In this document: positions 1 to 56,101 of the stretch, piece by piece
How positions within the stretch are numbered: position 1 is the stretch's first letter
Layout of the letters: each line of letters opens with the position of its first letter
NCBI GenBank assembly: GCA_033675545.1
Contig: JAWDGP010006836.1
Coordinates: 475,001 to 539,000 of the forward strand
Origin: Elysia crispata
Lineage: Eukaryota > Mollusca > Gastropoda > Plakobranchidae
DNA length: 64,000 nt
Direction: 5' to 3'
Position numbers and translations under genes: made by a program
The notes under the pieces: model-generated
Databases searched by the model: none
Seen by the model: only the letters and a program-made list of their open reading frames with translations
What the model was told of the DNA's origin: nothing

Positions 1-15701
<15,701 letters not shown>

Positions 15702-16061
15702 GCTTCTAACTTCTTTTTAATAACTAATTTGCCTTTTACTTCACAAGAAGGGAAAAGAACGTTAAAAAAGCAGGAATAACTTTATGAAATAGTTACATTT
15801 CTTATAAATGAATGTATTCTTTAATATTTTAGCAATTAAAAAGATAAACCAAAAAATAAAATAAAATAAAAGCAAGAAAGAAAGATTTTCTCCCTACTGT
15901 ATTTGTTTACCGATGATTTTATCTGTCTTTCTTCTCAACATTAATACAATGTACTTTATCAAACACTTTTGGTTTTCTTCTTTTTTTCTGTGTTTTTGTT
16001 TTTGATATTATTTTTAATGTATTGCTTTTGTTTTTACCTATGACCTGTATTTTGTTAATTA

Positions 16062-16067
16062 AATAAA
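16062..16067 (+). promoter_or_regulatory. candidate poly(A) signal of MLYCD
   Basis: AATAAA 361 nt after the MLYCD stop codon. Earlier AAATAAAATAAAA runs near 15854-15870 are alternatives. Cleavage position is not determinable here. Confidence 0.5.
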
Positions 16068-18111
16068 TCATTCTCATGATAAAATTTTCATATATCTGCT
16101 TTTTTTAAATTATTTAGTAATGGTGAAATTTTTTCTCTCAAATCACAATTGAAAATACTGAACACATTTTATAATCTTTTTAAGTGTTTTGCTGTATTTT
16201 AAAACACTTAAAAACAACATTACATCTACAGGTTTGCTGATGCATTGCCTCTCAGCCTTGAAGTATTTATAACTTGTACCCCTTTTTTTTTGAATACCGG
16301 GGTTTAACGGTATTTTACAGGAATAGCACACCTTTTTGTAATATTTACAAAATTGGGATAGTTGTGCCGCAAGGTCAAAATTTTTATGATTCATCTTATC
16401 AAATTATTTTATTTCAAAGCCTTGAAATTGTTATTTCAATATTATTGTATTTGATTACTGAGTTATATTTCAATACCTTATGAAAATTTGATGGGCAATG
16501 GTTTTTCATGGAATATAATTCATAAATACAGTGGAATGTTCTGATAAAGAAAGGCTGAGGCCGTTCAAGATTAAAAAATACAAAGTCAAGGGAAGATAAT
16601 CTTACCATTTTGTAAGTGAGCTGCTTAAATGCTTCTTATTTTAAGTTGGTTGTTTAAGTTAATTTTGTAAAAAAAAAAAAAAAAAAAGCCAGCAAGACAT
16701 TAAGAATAAAATTTGAAATTATTTCATGATAACTATTAGAGCTTTGACCTAACCTTGGACCAAGAGAATTAATTTCAAAATCTATGCAGTTCTAACATCT
16801 AACATGATTACTTTTGTTTGATTTCATTTTTTTCCCTGCCTGAGGAGACCATGCCAAGGAAGCCCCTGCCAGAGGTGTTTCTACCACTTGTGAGTTTTGA
16901 ATTATTACGTGCGATAATTTTGCAAACTGTGGAAACCCTTTCTGTATAAGAATTTGTAAAAAAAAAAACTTAGACGGCAAAAATAAAAAGTTTAGGTTGT
17001 AAAAATAAAACAGTAGGTATGTGTTATCAAAAGCTGAAGTGAAAACAACTTAAGATAATATACTGGCCTAGCCTAAATTTCTTACAACAGAGAAACAGTA
17101 ACAGCATTGTACAGATTATAAGTTGTTAGCATACAATTTTATGGAAGTATCATCCAATGTATGAAAGAAGTGTTTTGCATATATCATCTAAAAATTGTGC
17201 ATGTATCTTCCACAATATTATTAACCCTCAATTGCTATCCAATTAAGGAGCGTAAAATCAGCTCTGTAGAGGGCTACAGGACATTGAGAAACCAAATTTC
17301 TATGGACTTCAAAATTAGTTTGGTTTAATAAGGTAACTTGTACAAGAATAAATGATTTAGGAACCGCAACCACAAAAATCATTTTGTTTTGTTCATGTAC
17401 ATGTATTTTGGTTTAACAGTCTTACTGATTTTTTTTTTTTATTGAATTGTTAGAATAAAAATTCCTATTTTTTTTTTGTTATTAATATAATTATAAATAA
17501 TAATTGCAGTTCTCCCAAATCACATTTCTTGGGTTAAATGCGCATTCTCTTTATTAAATAAAAAAGCTGTTTTTTCTTGGATAGACCAGTGCATAAAGAT
17601 AATCTAATCCTCTAAACTGTCATCTGATGATCAGATGATAAATGTGGGAGCATGCAAACCCACAAACTAAAATGTTTAACAATTTAGTCCATAATTATGT
17701 ATTTCTCTTTCCAAATTATCTGGCTGTCTTACTGAACATGTAAAGTCGAACAGCAATTCAAATAAACAAGCAAAAACGGAAAAGGAAATAATAACTCTTG
17801 CTGATTTTGGTATTGGCATTTAATACATGTATTTTCCGAACATCTTTCTTCTGCAAGTTCCCAATATGCTAGAAAGACTTGCCCTTTGAAAGGTGTCTTC
17901 TCTTTCTTGATCCACTTCATGCCTTCATCGTTTTTTTCTTCCTGTTACTTCCTCTGAACTCATTTCTTAAGTGACACTATTTTTTTTACTCCCTCTTCTT
18001 GCATAGATCCCTTTTTACCTGCTAAACTTTCTTCACTTCAGCAAAATCTTTGCAACAGCTTTTTTCCTACTTCCTTTTCTCCTTGCCCAGATATCTCCCT
18101 TCTACACTCCT

Positions 18112-18269
18112 ACTGTCTCCTATCTGTTGCTAAGATCTCCTCCTCCATCTAATCTCCCTGCCTTTGCCCAAGTCTCTCCCATTAACTCCTACTGTCTCCT
18201 ATCTATTGCTAAGATCTCCTCCTCCATCTAATCTCCCTGCCTTTGCCCAAGTCTCTCCCATTAACTCCT
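18112..18269. repeat. 79-bp tandem duplication
   Basis: Two nearly identical 79-bp pyrimidine-rich copies lie side by side (each containing GCTAAGATCTCCTCCTCCAT), differing by about one base. They sit in a broader CT-rich zone at 17,930-18,380. Confidence 0.9.
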
Positions 18270-18526
18270 ACTACTCATTCTACTTTTTTTCCCTCACTCT
18301 CACCCTAGCATTGATCTCTTCTTTCTACTCTTTTCCTGCTTCTCTCAATATTTCTCATTCAATCTCTCTAATTATTTTTGTCTGTAAGTTTAGAGTAAAG
18401 ATGTAAAGTTGAAGTTCACAAAGAATGAACCAGCACTCGAAATGGTTGATTCATGAACCACATGACTTTCCGTCAAGCCAATGATAGAGATATTTAAACC
18501 AGATCCTATCCAATCTATTGTCAGTC

Positions 18527-19090
18527 AGTCCCTCTACCCAATGAGCTATATTGCGTTCCGACAATAAGTCCCTCTACCTTATGAGCTATATTGCGTTCCA
18601 ACAATAAGTCCCTCTACCTTATGAGCTATATTGTGTTCCAACAATAAGTCCCTCTACCCTATGAGCTATATTGTGTTCCAACAATAAGTCCCTCTACTTA
18701 TGAGCTATATTGTGTCCCAACAATAAGTCCCTCTACCTTATGAGCTATAATGTATCCTAACAATAAGTCCCTCTACCTTATGAGCTATATCGTGTCCTAA
18801 CAATAAGTCCCTCTACCTTATGAGGTATAATGTGTCCTAACAATACGTCCCTCTACCTTATGAGCTATATTGTGTCCTAACAATAAGTCCCTCTACCTTA
18901 TGAGGTATAATGTGTCCTAACAATACGTCCCTCTACCTTATGAGCTATAATGTGTCCTAACAATAAGTCCCTCTACCTAATGAGCTATATTGTGTCCCAA
19001 CAATAAGTCTCTCTACCCAATGAGCTATGTTTCCCAACAATAAGTCCCTCTACCTAATGAGCTATATTCGTAATATTGTGTCCCAACAAT
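18527..19090. repeat. 40-bp minisatellite, about 14 copies
   Basis: The unit is roughly CCCTCTACCTTATGAGCTAT followed by ATTGTGTCCTAACAATAAGT. Copies differ by point changes, and one near 19,021 is shortened. Confidence 0.95.
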
Positions 19091-19837
19091 CAATTGGTGT
19101 GGAGATCTTCCATTATATAAATATGTATACTTGCCAGCTCTATTGTATACCGACTAACTGGCCGATTTATTGATAGAGAAAGAAGTGACCTAGACGAGCC
19201 ATTTAGCACTCTATCTTGCATGGGTGAAACAGGGAGAATTTGTTTCAACTCAGTTCAAGCCATATTTCCCTTTGCGGTCTGATACTAGTTAAACCTTGCA
19301 GGCTCTAACAAATAAGTTTTAATAACTGGCACTGGATTACTGGATGCACCCAGACTGGACAAATGAAGTCGCGTGGTAGGAGAGAGGAATCACTGTGTAC
19401 TCTAGCTATCAAACTGGGTTCAAAGGTTACAGTCTGTTTACTATTTGCATATTTACTTGGCAGACATGCAGAGCTTGTTTACTTACAGAATTATCAGAAC
19501 AACTGGTGTGGATAAATATATACATGATTTTGAGGGTTCCATGTTCATCTTAATTATCCTGCTTGATGTATGGAGGAGTTTTCATCAGGGCCAAGCAGTA
19601 AGTTGAAGAGGCACACAGTCATGGACAGAAGAATAACAGAACAATGTAATTCAAGTCTAAAATTCAAGTTTAATATTTAAGAGATGCAGCCATATATCGT
19701 TTGGTTTTAAGCATTGGATTTAAATAATGTGCCTCCTTGTGGAGGTAAGAAAACAGCAGCCAAGTAATTTTCATAGTGTAGCAATATTAAATTTATATTT
19801 TTTTCATTAAATAGTTAAAGATACAGACATTTAGATG

Positions 19838-19844
19838 ATAGATG

Positions 19845-19919
<75 letters not shown>

Positions 19920-19924
19920 TAGAT

Positions 19925-19996
<72 letters not shown>

Positions 19997-20013
19997 CAGA
20001 TAGATAGATAGAT
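19838..20013. repeat. (GATA)n microsatellite
   Basis: About 43 GATA units with a short GATTAGATTA interruption near 19,917 and a GACA variant near 19,994. Confidence 0.97.
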
Positions 20014-20366
20014 CGATCCACAGAGACATGAGTGATAATTTTTTTTCTCTCACTTATTGTTTGAAGACATAAGACTTGCTCTTAAACATGACTGTAATTG
20101 CACAGGTTCACTGAACAAAGTCTTGGGAGAAAAAAATCCTCCATGACCATTTTCACGTGCACATGTATGAATTTGAAGCACAATATGCTGCTAGTGCTAG
20201 ACTAGTAAAATGGTGTCAAATCAGTTTTTTCCATTCATCCCTCACATTCAGCTATTCACGTTATATGCAACCTAGAGAAGACTAACGCCTTTATATATAA
20301 CCATTCAACTTTTTAAAACTTTATGTGCAAATTAAGAAATTAATCTGGGCGACCCAAATTAATTAA

Positions 20367-20372
20367 TTTATT
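20367..20372 (-). promoter_or_regulatory. candidate poly(A) signal of GPR89
   Basis: TTTATT on the plus strand, i.e. AATAAA in the sense of GPR89, 223 nt after its stop codon. The region is AT-rich, so chance occurrence is possible. Confidence 0.35.
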
Positions 20373-20594
20373 AATTTTAATGAACTACCAGACAAGCAGC
20401 CACTTAAAGAAAAACATGTGTGATCAATAAATTAAACTGTGTCAAATCAAGCGAAATACAAAAATTACTGGCAGTGCAATCCTCAATGCTTTCAACTTCT
20501 ACATAGCACACAAATTCCCCCCCCCACTCTACCTTCTTCTTTTACACTGTCGGCAACAAAATTATCACAGCATTCATCACTGCAACTACTAGCA

Positions 20595-42483
<21,889 letters not shown>

Positions 42484-42895
42484 AATGTATTCACAGGTGT
42501 AACATTAGATTTACGGATAAAGATCAAAAGAGATATATTTAATTATGTATGGGCTATCGAATATGAAAGCGACAACATCATCATTGGAGTGTTTCTGTTT
42601 TCCTCAATCTTCTTTTACTTTAGGAAGTACATTTTTAATCGGAGAAAAAAGAGATTTTCAATACAAGGAAGCAGCGATAGATTTCAGATCCTGGTAATTT
42701 TCGATCTCCGTCTCTTACTTCCATTAGAGCGAAGGAAAAAACGCCTAGCATAAAATAGAATTGTGATATTATTGAGAATAATGTGTCATGATTTATAATA
42801 GATCTAACAATAACCATCCAATCTAAAGATGATAATAACAACAACACCAATACTACTATCAACAACAACAAAAATGATAATAACTGTATATAATA

Positions 42896-43137
<242 letters not shown>

Positions 43138-43239
43138 ATTATATAATAAAAAAACAAATGCGAACCTCTTGGGCACTTTATATAAGTCCAAGGATCCGGT
43201 GAAAGATGGAATAAAGTAACTTAAGCTGTAAATAATCAC

Positions 43240-44260
<1,021 letters not shown>

Positions 44261-45677
44261 ACGCCCTTCTTTTTTTTTTTTTTTTTTTAATCTAAAACGA
44301 TTGTGAACAATGCGCCTTCATCGGAGAAATCCATGTGCTCAGCCTGGCTGATGTGAGGGAATGACAGAACCTATGTGATCAGAGAAAGTGAGGCTTGTAA
44401 CGTGTCACGTAAAGAGTGACGCGTGACACGTGAAACATCATTTCTATGTGAGGTTGGCCTAAACCGTACTGAGTTTTACTTAGAATAGCAAACGGTCAAG
44501 GAGTAGAAATTAATCATATGCATTTAATACCTTTTTTTTTAAAAACGATATCCACCATTTTACGTGATATTATAGAAGTTCCTAATGAAAGAAAGGGATA
44601 TATAAAAATCTTACTATATGCAATAGCCTTTCCGCATTTTGTTTCACACACAATACCAACACAAGAATTAAATACTTTATTTTCCTTTTAAACTTAGCAA
44701 TTAGAGGGTTCAACATCAAAATAACATATTTTTAAGGAGCCCAGTTTTGAGATATGATCCAGAATTCTGATCCAAAGAGGCATTTTAGAAAGAAGAGCCG
44801 TGCCCTACTTGTTGACACTATTGAGGTTTCACAGACGGCATACGTACAGCTGATCATGAATCATAACGTTATAGTTCATGGTTTCCCCTGTGCCGGGTCC
44901 AAATCGCGTTGCGTTGTTACATCGCGAGGGCGCGTAAGTCGTAAACATACGTATCTCCCCAGACTTCACTAAAACTGTCTCGGATCATATGAGCATCCAT
45001 TTAATACACACTACAGCGAGCTGATAGCAGGCTAGACTAGTACGCAATAACATAGAGCATCGCCTGCAGTCATCACGTAACCATTGCATAACGGTTACGT
45101 TCTTGGTGGGAGGCTAGCATGTTTGCAAAAAGCGGTTATGCTACGTACCACTAGGTAGGAGGAGTTTATGCAAATGATGTCGGCCAGTCTAAAAATATAA
45201 CGTCCTTGTGTAGCTAATGGCCAATTAACCTCGACTGCGAAACCTCAGAAATGTCTTAATTTCTGTGCTTCGATAGACCGAAAATAAAATAATTTTATGG
45301 CGATCTGTATGTTGGTTTAAGAGTTTCTTTTGTTTTTTTTTTCTTCCTTATACCACCTCTAGTTTCAAGTTAATTAAAGTGGCCGTAAAGGTCATAACAG
45401 ATACTATTTATTCAGAGTTCTTGTCAGTGCTCCTTCAAATAACAGCCAACAATCATTTTAAAAAAATTACGTTGCCTTACGATTCGCCATGTTTGCATAA
45501 CACCCAAGTAAAAGAAGGAGAGGTAGTGAGTTAAACTTCATTTTAAGGCCATCGGACGATTTTGCTGCTCATAAATTTCAATGTCTATTTGGAGCCAGCA
45601 CCATCGTCTTTTTAAAAAACAAATTTTACCTGAAAATCTTTTTTTTTTTAAATCATGAAGTCATGCTTTTGAGAAGA

Positions 45678-45801
<124 letters not shown>

Positions 45802-46173
45802 TAAAAGCAGAGCAATCTTCCGAAAATAGATTTCTCTGTAGTTTGTTTGAAAACGTATAACCAACTGAACACTTCTTTTAATGAGGCAAATGATTTTGTT
45901 GCCAGATTTAAAAACTTTATTGGTACATGTTGAAATGTGTTTTTTTTAATCAATTGCTTCTTCAATGATCAACTAGTAAAGATCTTACACAAGAGTTTAA
46001 TAAAATTTGGAAGTCAGTTTTGTGCATAATATTTAGTAAGCTTAAACGATCATGAAGATGTTTTATTAATTAATATTACTGATAAGAGACTTAACAAAAC
46101 CTGGACACGCTCGCCATTGACGTAGCTAGTGTTTGTAAACAAGCCAGCTATTGATCACTACCAGCACAACAAG

Positions 46174-50107
<3,934 letters not shown>

Positions 50108-50477
50108 GATAATCAATCGAGGACTTGGCATGTGAGACATTAAATTTATTTGCGAGGATTGTGATTTTTTTCAAACAGCACGTCAAAGGCTTCAATTTTT
50201 TTTTAGTTAAAAAAAAATTTTTTTTTAGATACCTAAATCCCCTTGAGCTGCTTTTATATCTTTCTTATACTAGTCATAGATTTAACTTTATAGGTCTTTA
50301 CTTTTGATTTTGAGAATCTAAACTATTTGTCTTAAAAACCAGTCCTAATGAGTCACAAGAAGAAAATCAAAGGGGCGTACAATTTCATTATACTATATTT
50401 TAGGTGATGATTATAATAATTTTGTGCACTTTTCATCCCTGAAAAGTAAATGAAAAAGAATTACTCATGTTTGCAGC

Positions 50478-50483
50478 AATAAA
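50478..50483 (+). promoter_or_regulatory. candidate poly(A) signal of the coiled-coil gene
   Basis: AATAAA 371 nt after the stop codon. Other AATAAA-like hexamers lie further on (for example near 51,880 and 52,905), so a longer 3' end is possible. Confidence 0.45.
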
Positions 50484-53400
50484 CTTGATATGTGCAACTT
50501 GTCACTCATTTTGACAGAAGTAAGACATATAGCCTTTTGCACACCTTTGTGCAGTGCACTTTCCCTATCCATATAAAAAAATTTGTGAATTTTTTATAAC
50601 CTCTACATCGCAGTCATATAAATAATAACGGCCTTTTTTGCTTTTTTTTTTAAATGCCATTTACAATTTACATGACCCTTCCACTTCAGAAAATATCAGA
50701 TTTTTTTTTTTAACTGGATCAGTATGAATTTGTTCTTCAAGAATGGTGAAGCTGTAGCAATTGTATACATTCTTTTTTTTTTTTTTTTAAATAAGGTCAT
50801 ATAAAAAAAAAATATCAAAATATGAGTTGGGGTTTGAAATATTCCAAGTTCTGACCTTTGAGCAACAAAGTAATGTTAGGCTGATATCATTTCTATTTTC
50901 ACCAGATATCTTTTTTTTTAATATTGATGCTATATTTACATGGCTTTTACCAAATCCTGTCCATGACAAGGCAGTCATCAAATCAATTATTTTTATAATG
51001 TTTTTTCACACCCTTTTCACTTGTTACTTCTTCGTATTTTTTCTGGTGGTGGAACAAAATTTGGACTTTTTTAGGAAACCACACCAGCAAACGCAGTGAA
51101 ATTTATTTATACTGTGGTGTGTCGAATCATGTTTACATAATACAGTACTTAGAATCTTAAGTTATCTAAACTTATTAATATTAGACATCTAACTCTAGTT
51201 TTAAGGTTATGGTACTTATTCAACTACCTTTTTTTTTTCAGGATGCTTGATTGCATATTTGCAGCTTGGAAAGCTTTAGGTTTTTTGGATGACGTCTTTG
51301 TGGCAGAAATGCATGCTATCTCAAAGATGTGGAATATATATGTTATTATAATTATAAATCCTATCAGAGGTTGAAAGGAAATAGTTTATAATTTTTGGTG
51401 CTGGATGACTATTTAGGTTTAGCTGTGGACATTATGACTCACACGATTTGAAAAGGTCAGAAGAGAAATATTTGTTTTAATTTAGCTTTCCTTTTTTAGA
51501 ACTCTAAATCCAAAAAAAAAGAAAAAAAGAAAACATCAATCAATATATAAACGAGCATGAATTGTCATTCACAGCTAAGGTAAGTGACTAATGACTTTGG
51601 TTACATTTGGTTTTTGTAAGGCTACTACAGTACTAGTTCTGTTTGAAATTTTCTTTGTTTGTTGGGTTTGGGTTTTTTTTTTTTTGCTATCATGGGAAGG
51701 AAAAGGTTGATGGCACCCTATGGGGATCTGGAAATATCCATAGTGCAATTTGGTGCCCCCTTCAGTAGAGCAATCTATAAAGTCTATTTTCCATACATTT
51801 AGTTTAGGCAGTCCTTACAGTCGTATTGACTAGAAGTAACAATTTGCAGCATAAATAATTTTTTCTTCTTGTCATCGCCAATAAAATAAACAGATTACAC
51901 ATTGAAACATTTTTATTAAAGTATCCAGTATTAGCAGTTCCAAAGTAAAAATACATTTTTTTGAAAGATGTTTTATTTTAATTTTCCACAGGTTGAGGCT
52001 CAATAAGTTTTTCATTTTCTTTGTCTTTGGCTATGTTATGTGATCTGTAATACCAATATCTTCCTCATCTTCAACTATCACACTTAGAAGCTTAGAGTTT
52101 AATGTATAAACACGTTTGTTCACAGGCCAGAATGTCAAGCCCACACTGCATTACCTTTTCAACTGTAGTGTTATCCTTGCTACAGAATAAATATCTTGAC
52201 TTGAGTTGTGTTTGTATATTTTTTTTTCAATATTATAACCATGTTGATGACAAGTGTGCTTTTACAGTGATTTTGTAGAAGATCCAGAAATTTCTCTTGA
52301 AAACACAGGTAATTTCACTTGAAAAGACACATTAATTTTATCTTTGTTTTACCTCATGATTGAAGTCCAGATACAATGAAATTGTTTAGATGTGGAATGT
52401 AATTTTGTGCACATCTGCAATGTAGAACTATCATCACTGTGATAAACCTTTGTATTTACTTTGGTTTGTAGTGGTCAAAATGACTGATTTTTGCATTCAT
52501 ATAGAAGTGAGACCCTATGTAGGAGTCCTATTGCCATATCCTTTTGCAGGTCATTCATGTGCCAGTGAATCTATAAAGGCGCTCCTTTTTTAATCAATGT
52601 GCACGGCAAACTATTGAAGTAAAGGCAATGCTTGCATACCTTGGCCATGGTTGAAATTTAAATTCATATACTGTAAATACATTGGAATTGCATAGCAGAT
52701 CAAGTTAATCCTCTGAATCTTTTTTTTTTTTTTTGTAAAAATTTGTGGAGTGCTTCCCCTTGTATAAATCTTACAAGATTAAAACGGAATATTTACACAT
52801 CTTAGCACTTGCTGTATATTGCTATGCTGGAAACATCAATTCTTTTTTTAACTTTTTCTTTCTTATGTTCTCATGAAACAATGCAATTGTTGAAGCTGGT
52901 TTTGAAATAAAGGGCATGATCTGCCCAACTGCACTTTACCATCTTTGTTACATGTACCTTTATAAAGTTAAAAGAAATTGAAGTGTAAAGCAGAGCGTTT
53001 TCAATGTATAAGATTAAGAGGGCTATTGGCTAAATTTGAATTTGGTAGAGTTGGGGGAAAACTGGTGTTGCTTGACTAGCATATTGATTAATGTATGTAA
53101 ACTGTACACATCATGTATTGTGCATGGGTTGGAAAAATTCCTAGCAGTTTAATTTTACATTGATTTTACAATTTTCTATCACAGTCTCTCTAGTTTGCAA
53201 AGTGACGCCTTCTACTATCAAATTTATGAACATAGAGGCCTACCTTTGATTATTTAGAGGCAAAGTTTTACTATATTTTATTTAGTAGGCCTTCTATGGT
53301 ATAAATGGACAGATTTTGATTGCAGTTATTTTGTGATAATAATGTGAAGTATGTCAACATAGGTAAATTGCTTCACCTTTTTTTTTGGTTACAAAATTTA

Positions 53401-53810
53401 CAAATTTACAAAGAATTTAAAAGTCCAATCAATCAAATCAAAGAATAAAGTTTCCATGTGACCAACACAGAATGATGCCACATATTTTTCACTGCTAAGA
53501 GTCGATCACCGGCCAGAAATTCTTCAATGAATATTTTCTGCTATAATACTGGACTTTAATTGATTTACTTGTACATGTACTTAACACCAGAGCGTTAAAT
53601 CCTGTTTTAGAAGATAAACTTTGGTGATAAAGATCAGAGCTTCTTGACTGCCACTCACTTTGCATGGGTGTGTTGACCAATGGTCAAGAAACATTTTGTT
53701 GAGAGTGTGAACTGTGATCGAACAGTTTCAATTGAAACTTTAATGTGGAATCAATCATGGCTTATTAGGTAGGATTGTCAGAATTTTTTTAAAAATTTCA
53801 CATTTAGTTC

Positions 53811-54449
53811 ATTTATTGGCATCAAACGCTTGAATTTTGTGTCTTCAAGAAGTTACTTTTGCATTTTTAACTCCAAAGGGATTTCACCGAAACGTTAAAA
53901 AAATAATGCTAAGAATTACCGGTCCTTGAAATTTGTTTCTGATACTTTACAAAGCAAATGGGGATAATTTGTGCCATGCACACCCGAAATTTGACCCTTT
54001 AGAAAAAATATATGTAGTTTTTTATGGATCCATAAATAAATTCAATGGCTGTACCTAATTATTACCATAAAACAAAAAAATAAACCAGTTGGCTTTAAAG
54101 ACAAAAAACAGAACAACAGAAACAGTTAGGTTTATTGACACCAAACGCTTTAATTTTGTGGTCTTCAAGAAGTTAATTTTGCATTTTTAACTCCAAAGGT
54201 ATTTCATTGAAACATAAAAAAGTGCTAAGAATTACCAGTTCTTGAAATTTGTTTCTGATACTTTTCAAATCAAATGCGGATAATTTTTGCCATGCACACC
54301 CGAAATTTGACCCTTAAGAAAAATATATGTAGTTATTTATGGACCCATGAATAAACTCAATGGCTGTACGTAATTATTACAATAAAACAAACAAATAAAC
54401 CAGTTTGCTTTAAAGACGAAAAAACAAAACAGAAAAGAAAAAGTTAGGT
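53811..54449. repeat. diverged tandem duplication of about 319 bp
   Basis: Two direct copies (about 53,811-54,129 and 54,130-54,449) share CAAACGCTT, GCATTTTTAACTCCAAAGG, GCTAAGAATTACC and CCATGCACACCCGAAATTTG at offsets of 316-319 bp. Many substitutions and small indels show it is older than the other arrays. Not recognised as a known element. Confidence 0.9.
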
Positions 54450-54925
54450 TCGGAGTTGAGATCGAAGGGAAAGAAAAACATATATTGGAGTTGACTTTCT
54501 TGCTTGTAATAACACTGCATGTAATTACATTCAGTACATTTGTAAATGAAACTTTTAAGTTTACATTTGCAACATCTAACAATTAAAAAGGGATAAGAAA
54601 TGCTCTTGACCCTTTAAAATTAGTCTGTGTGGTCTGTTGTTTGTTCTTTGTTTTTTAATACATGTGTATATGAAAAATCTTTTATCTAATAAGCCCATCT
54701 TGATAGGAAGCTGTCGTCTCTTTGTGGGATTTTTCTAAAAACTTAAAAGATGAAAAACTTACCTAAAACGTTACATAGATGTGTTGTGGTGAAAAGTGCA
54801 GATTGATGGCGAATGGTACCACAGATTGATTAGTCAAGATCTATAAATACTAGAGAGTGGGGAGCAATGAGATGAGGAAGAATGGGGTGAGAAACTGGCG
54901 TTCTCTGGACAACCAAAGGTAATGG

Positions 54926-55187
54926 AGATAGAATACATGTATTGTATTGAGATAACCAAATACATGTACTGTAGGGAGATGACAAAATACATGCACTGTA
55001 TTGAGATAACAAAATACATGTACTGTATGGAGATAAAATACATGCACTGTATCGAGATAACAAAATACATGTACTGTATCGAGATAACAAAATACATGTA
55101 CTGTATTGAGATAACAAAATACATGCACTGTATCGATATAACAAAATACATGTGCTGTATTGAGATAACAAAATACATGTAATGTAA
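54926..55187. repeat. 27-bp minisatellite, about 10 copies
   Basis: The unit is close to ACAAAATACATGTACTGTAT plus TGAGATA, with TACATGTA/TACATGCA variants and one short unit. Frames on both strands are open, giving YMYCIEITK-type artefacts. Confidence 0.95.
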
Positions 55188-55752
55188 ACGAGAATATTTT
55201 ATGATTCTTTCATTTTCACCATCTGTCCTTTTTTTTTTTTTTTTTGGTTAGCAAACTGGACTAGCCACTGCAGAGAAGAAGGAAAAGTTGATATGAGCTT
55301 ACATTCAGAAAAAAAAATTAACATGCTCTGTTCTTCAATGTTGGTGACCTTTTTGCTGTACACATCTCAGCATATTTTTTGTTGGAGTTTCATCGATGCT
55401 TCATCTTCAGTAAGTATTGTGTCGTTTAAAAAAGATATTTTTAATTGTGAATGACGATGATGGTAGAAACAGTTTGTGCTGATGAGTTGATGACTAATAG
55501 TATTCTATATGTTTTGAATTCAGATTTTTTTTTTTCACAAGACGTGAAAGACAGTGATGATGTGGGAGATTAATCTGCCTGACGGTAATATAATCAAAAC
55601 ATTTCAGATTCAGATAGCATTAAGTTGTAAAACTATCACACAATTTAATTTCAATGACGGCATGTCTTAAATAGCTATACCATTCTTCTTCCTTTCTTTT
55701 CCCAGTGCACTCCTATCCAAAGCGCTTTCTTTTCCGACTTTCACCCCCCCCC

Positions 55753-55756
<4 letters not shown>

Positions 55757-55828
<72 letters not shown>
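55757..55828. repeat. (CT)n microsatellite
   Basis: Pure CT run preceded by a C-run (55,744-55,753), about 270 bp downstream of the P450 stop codon. Confidence 0.97.
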
Positions 55829-55832
<4 letters not shown>

Positions 55833-56101
55833 CTCTATCTCTCGTCCTGTGCCAATCTGGATATTTGTTTTCCTGAATAACATTTCCTGAATTCATTATA
55901 TCTTATTTTAAACTATGGTGAAGTTCTTAAAATTAACGTTTCTTTGTTTGGAGTATTCTTGTAACATAATTTTAAGTACACATGCATTATAATTAAGTAC
56001 GAATAATTGGCAAAAGAGTCCATTATATACAAATCGCAGATGAGGGTGAAATGGTAACTATGGCTAAAGTCCAATGTTAAATTTAACACTTTTGTCCTCG
56101 T

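Larger units (their letters stand above)
16068..20594. other. region between the convergent MLYCD and GPR89 genes
   Basis: AT-rich sequence with no frame or exon I can support. It should hold both 3' untranslated regions. It contains a 79-bp duplication, a 40-bp minisatellite and a GATA array, listed separately. Confidence 0.7.
50108..56101. other. region between the convergent coiled-coil and P450 genes
   Basis: AT-rich, with many T-runs and no coding exon I can support. It must include both 3' untranslated regions. It holds a diverged 319-bp tandem duplication, a 27-bp minisatellite and a CT microsatellite. Confidence 0.7.

Noticed and set aside
44754..44972. 72-codon plus-strand frame in the divergent promoter region
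   Set aside because: No recognisable protein similarity and no splice or start context to support it.
46129..46173. Upstream extension of the coiled-coil protein from a GTG
   Set aside because: A non-ATG start is not expected here, and the ATG at 46174 has a strong context.
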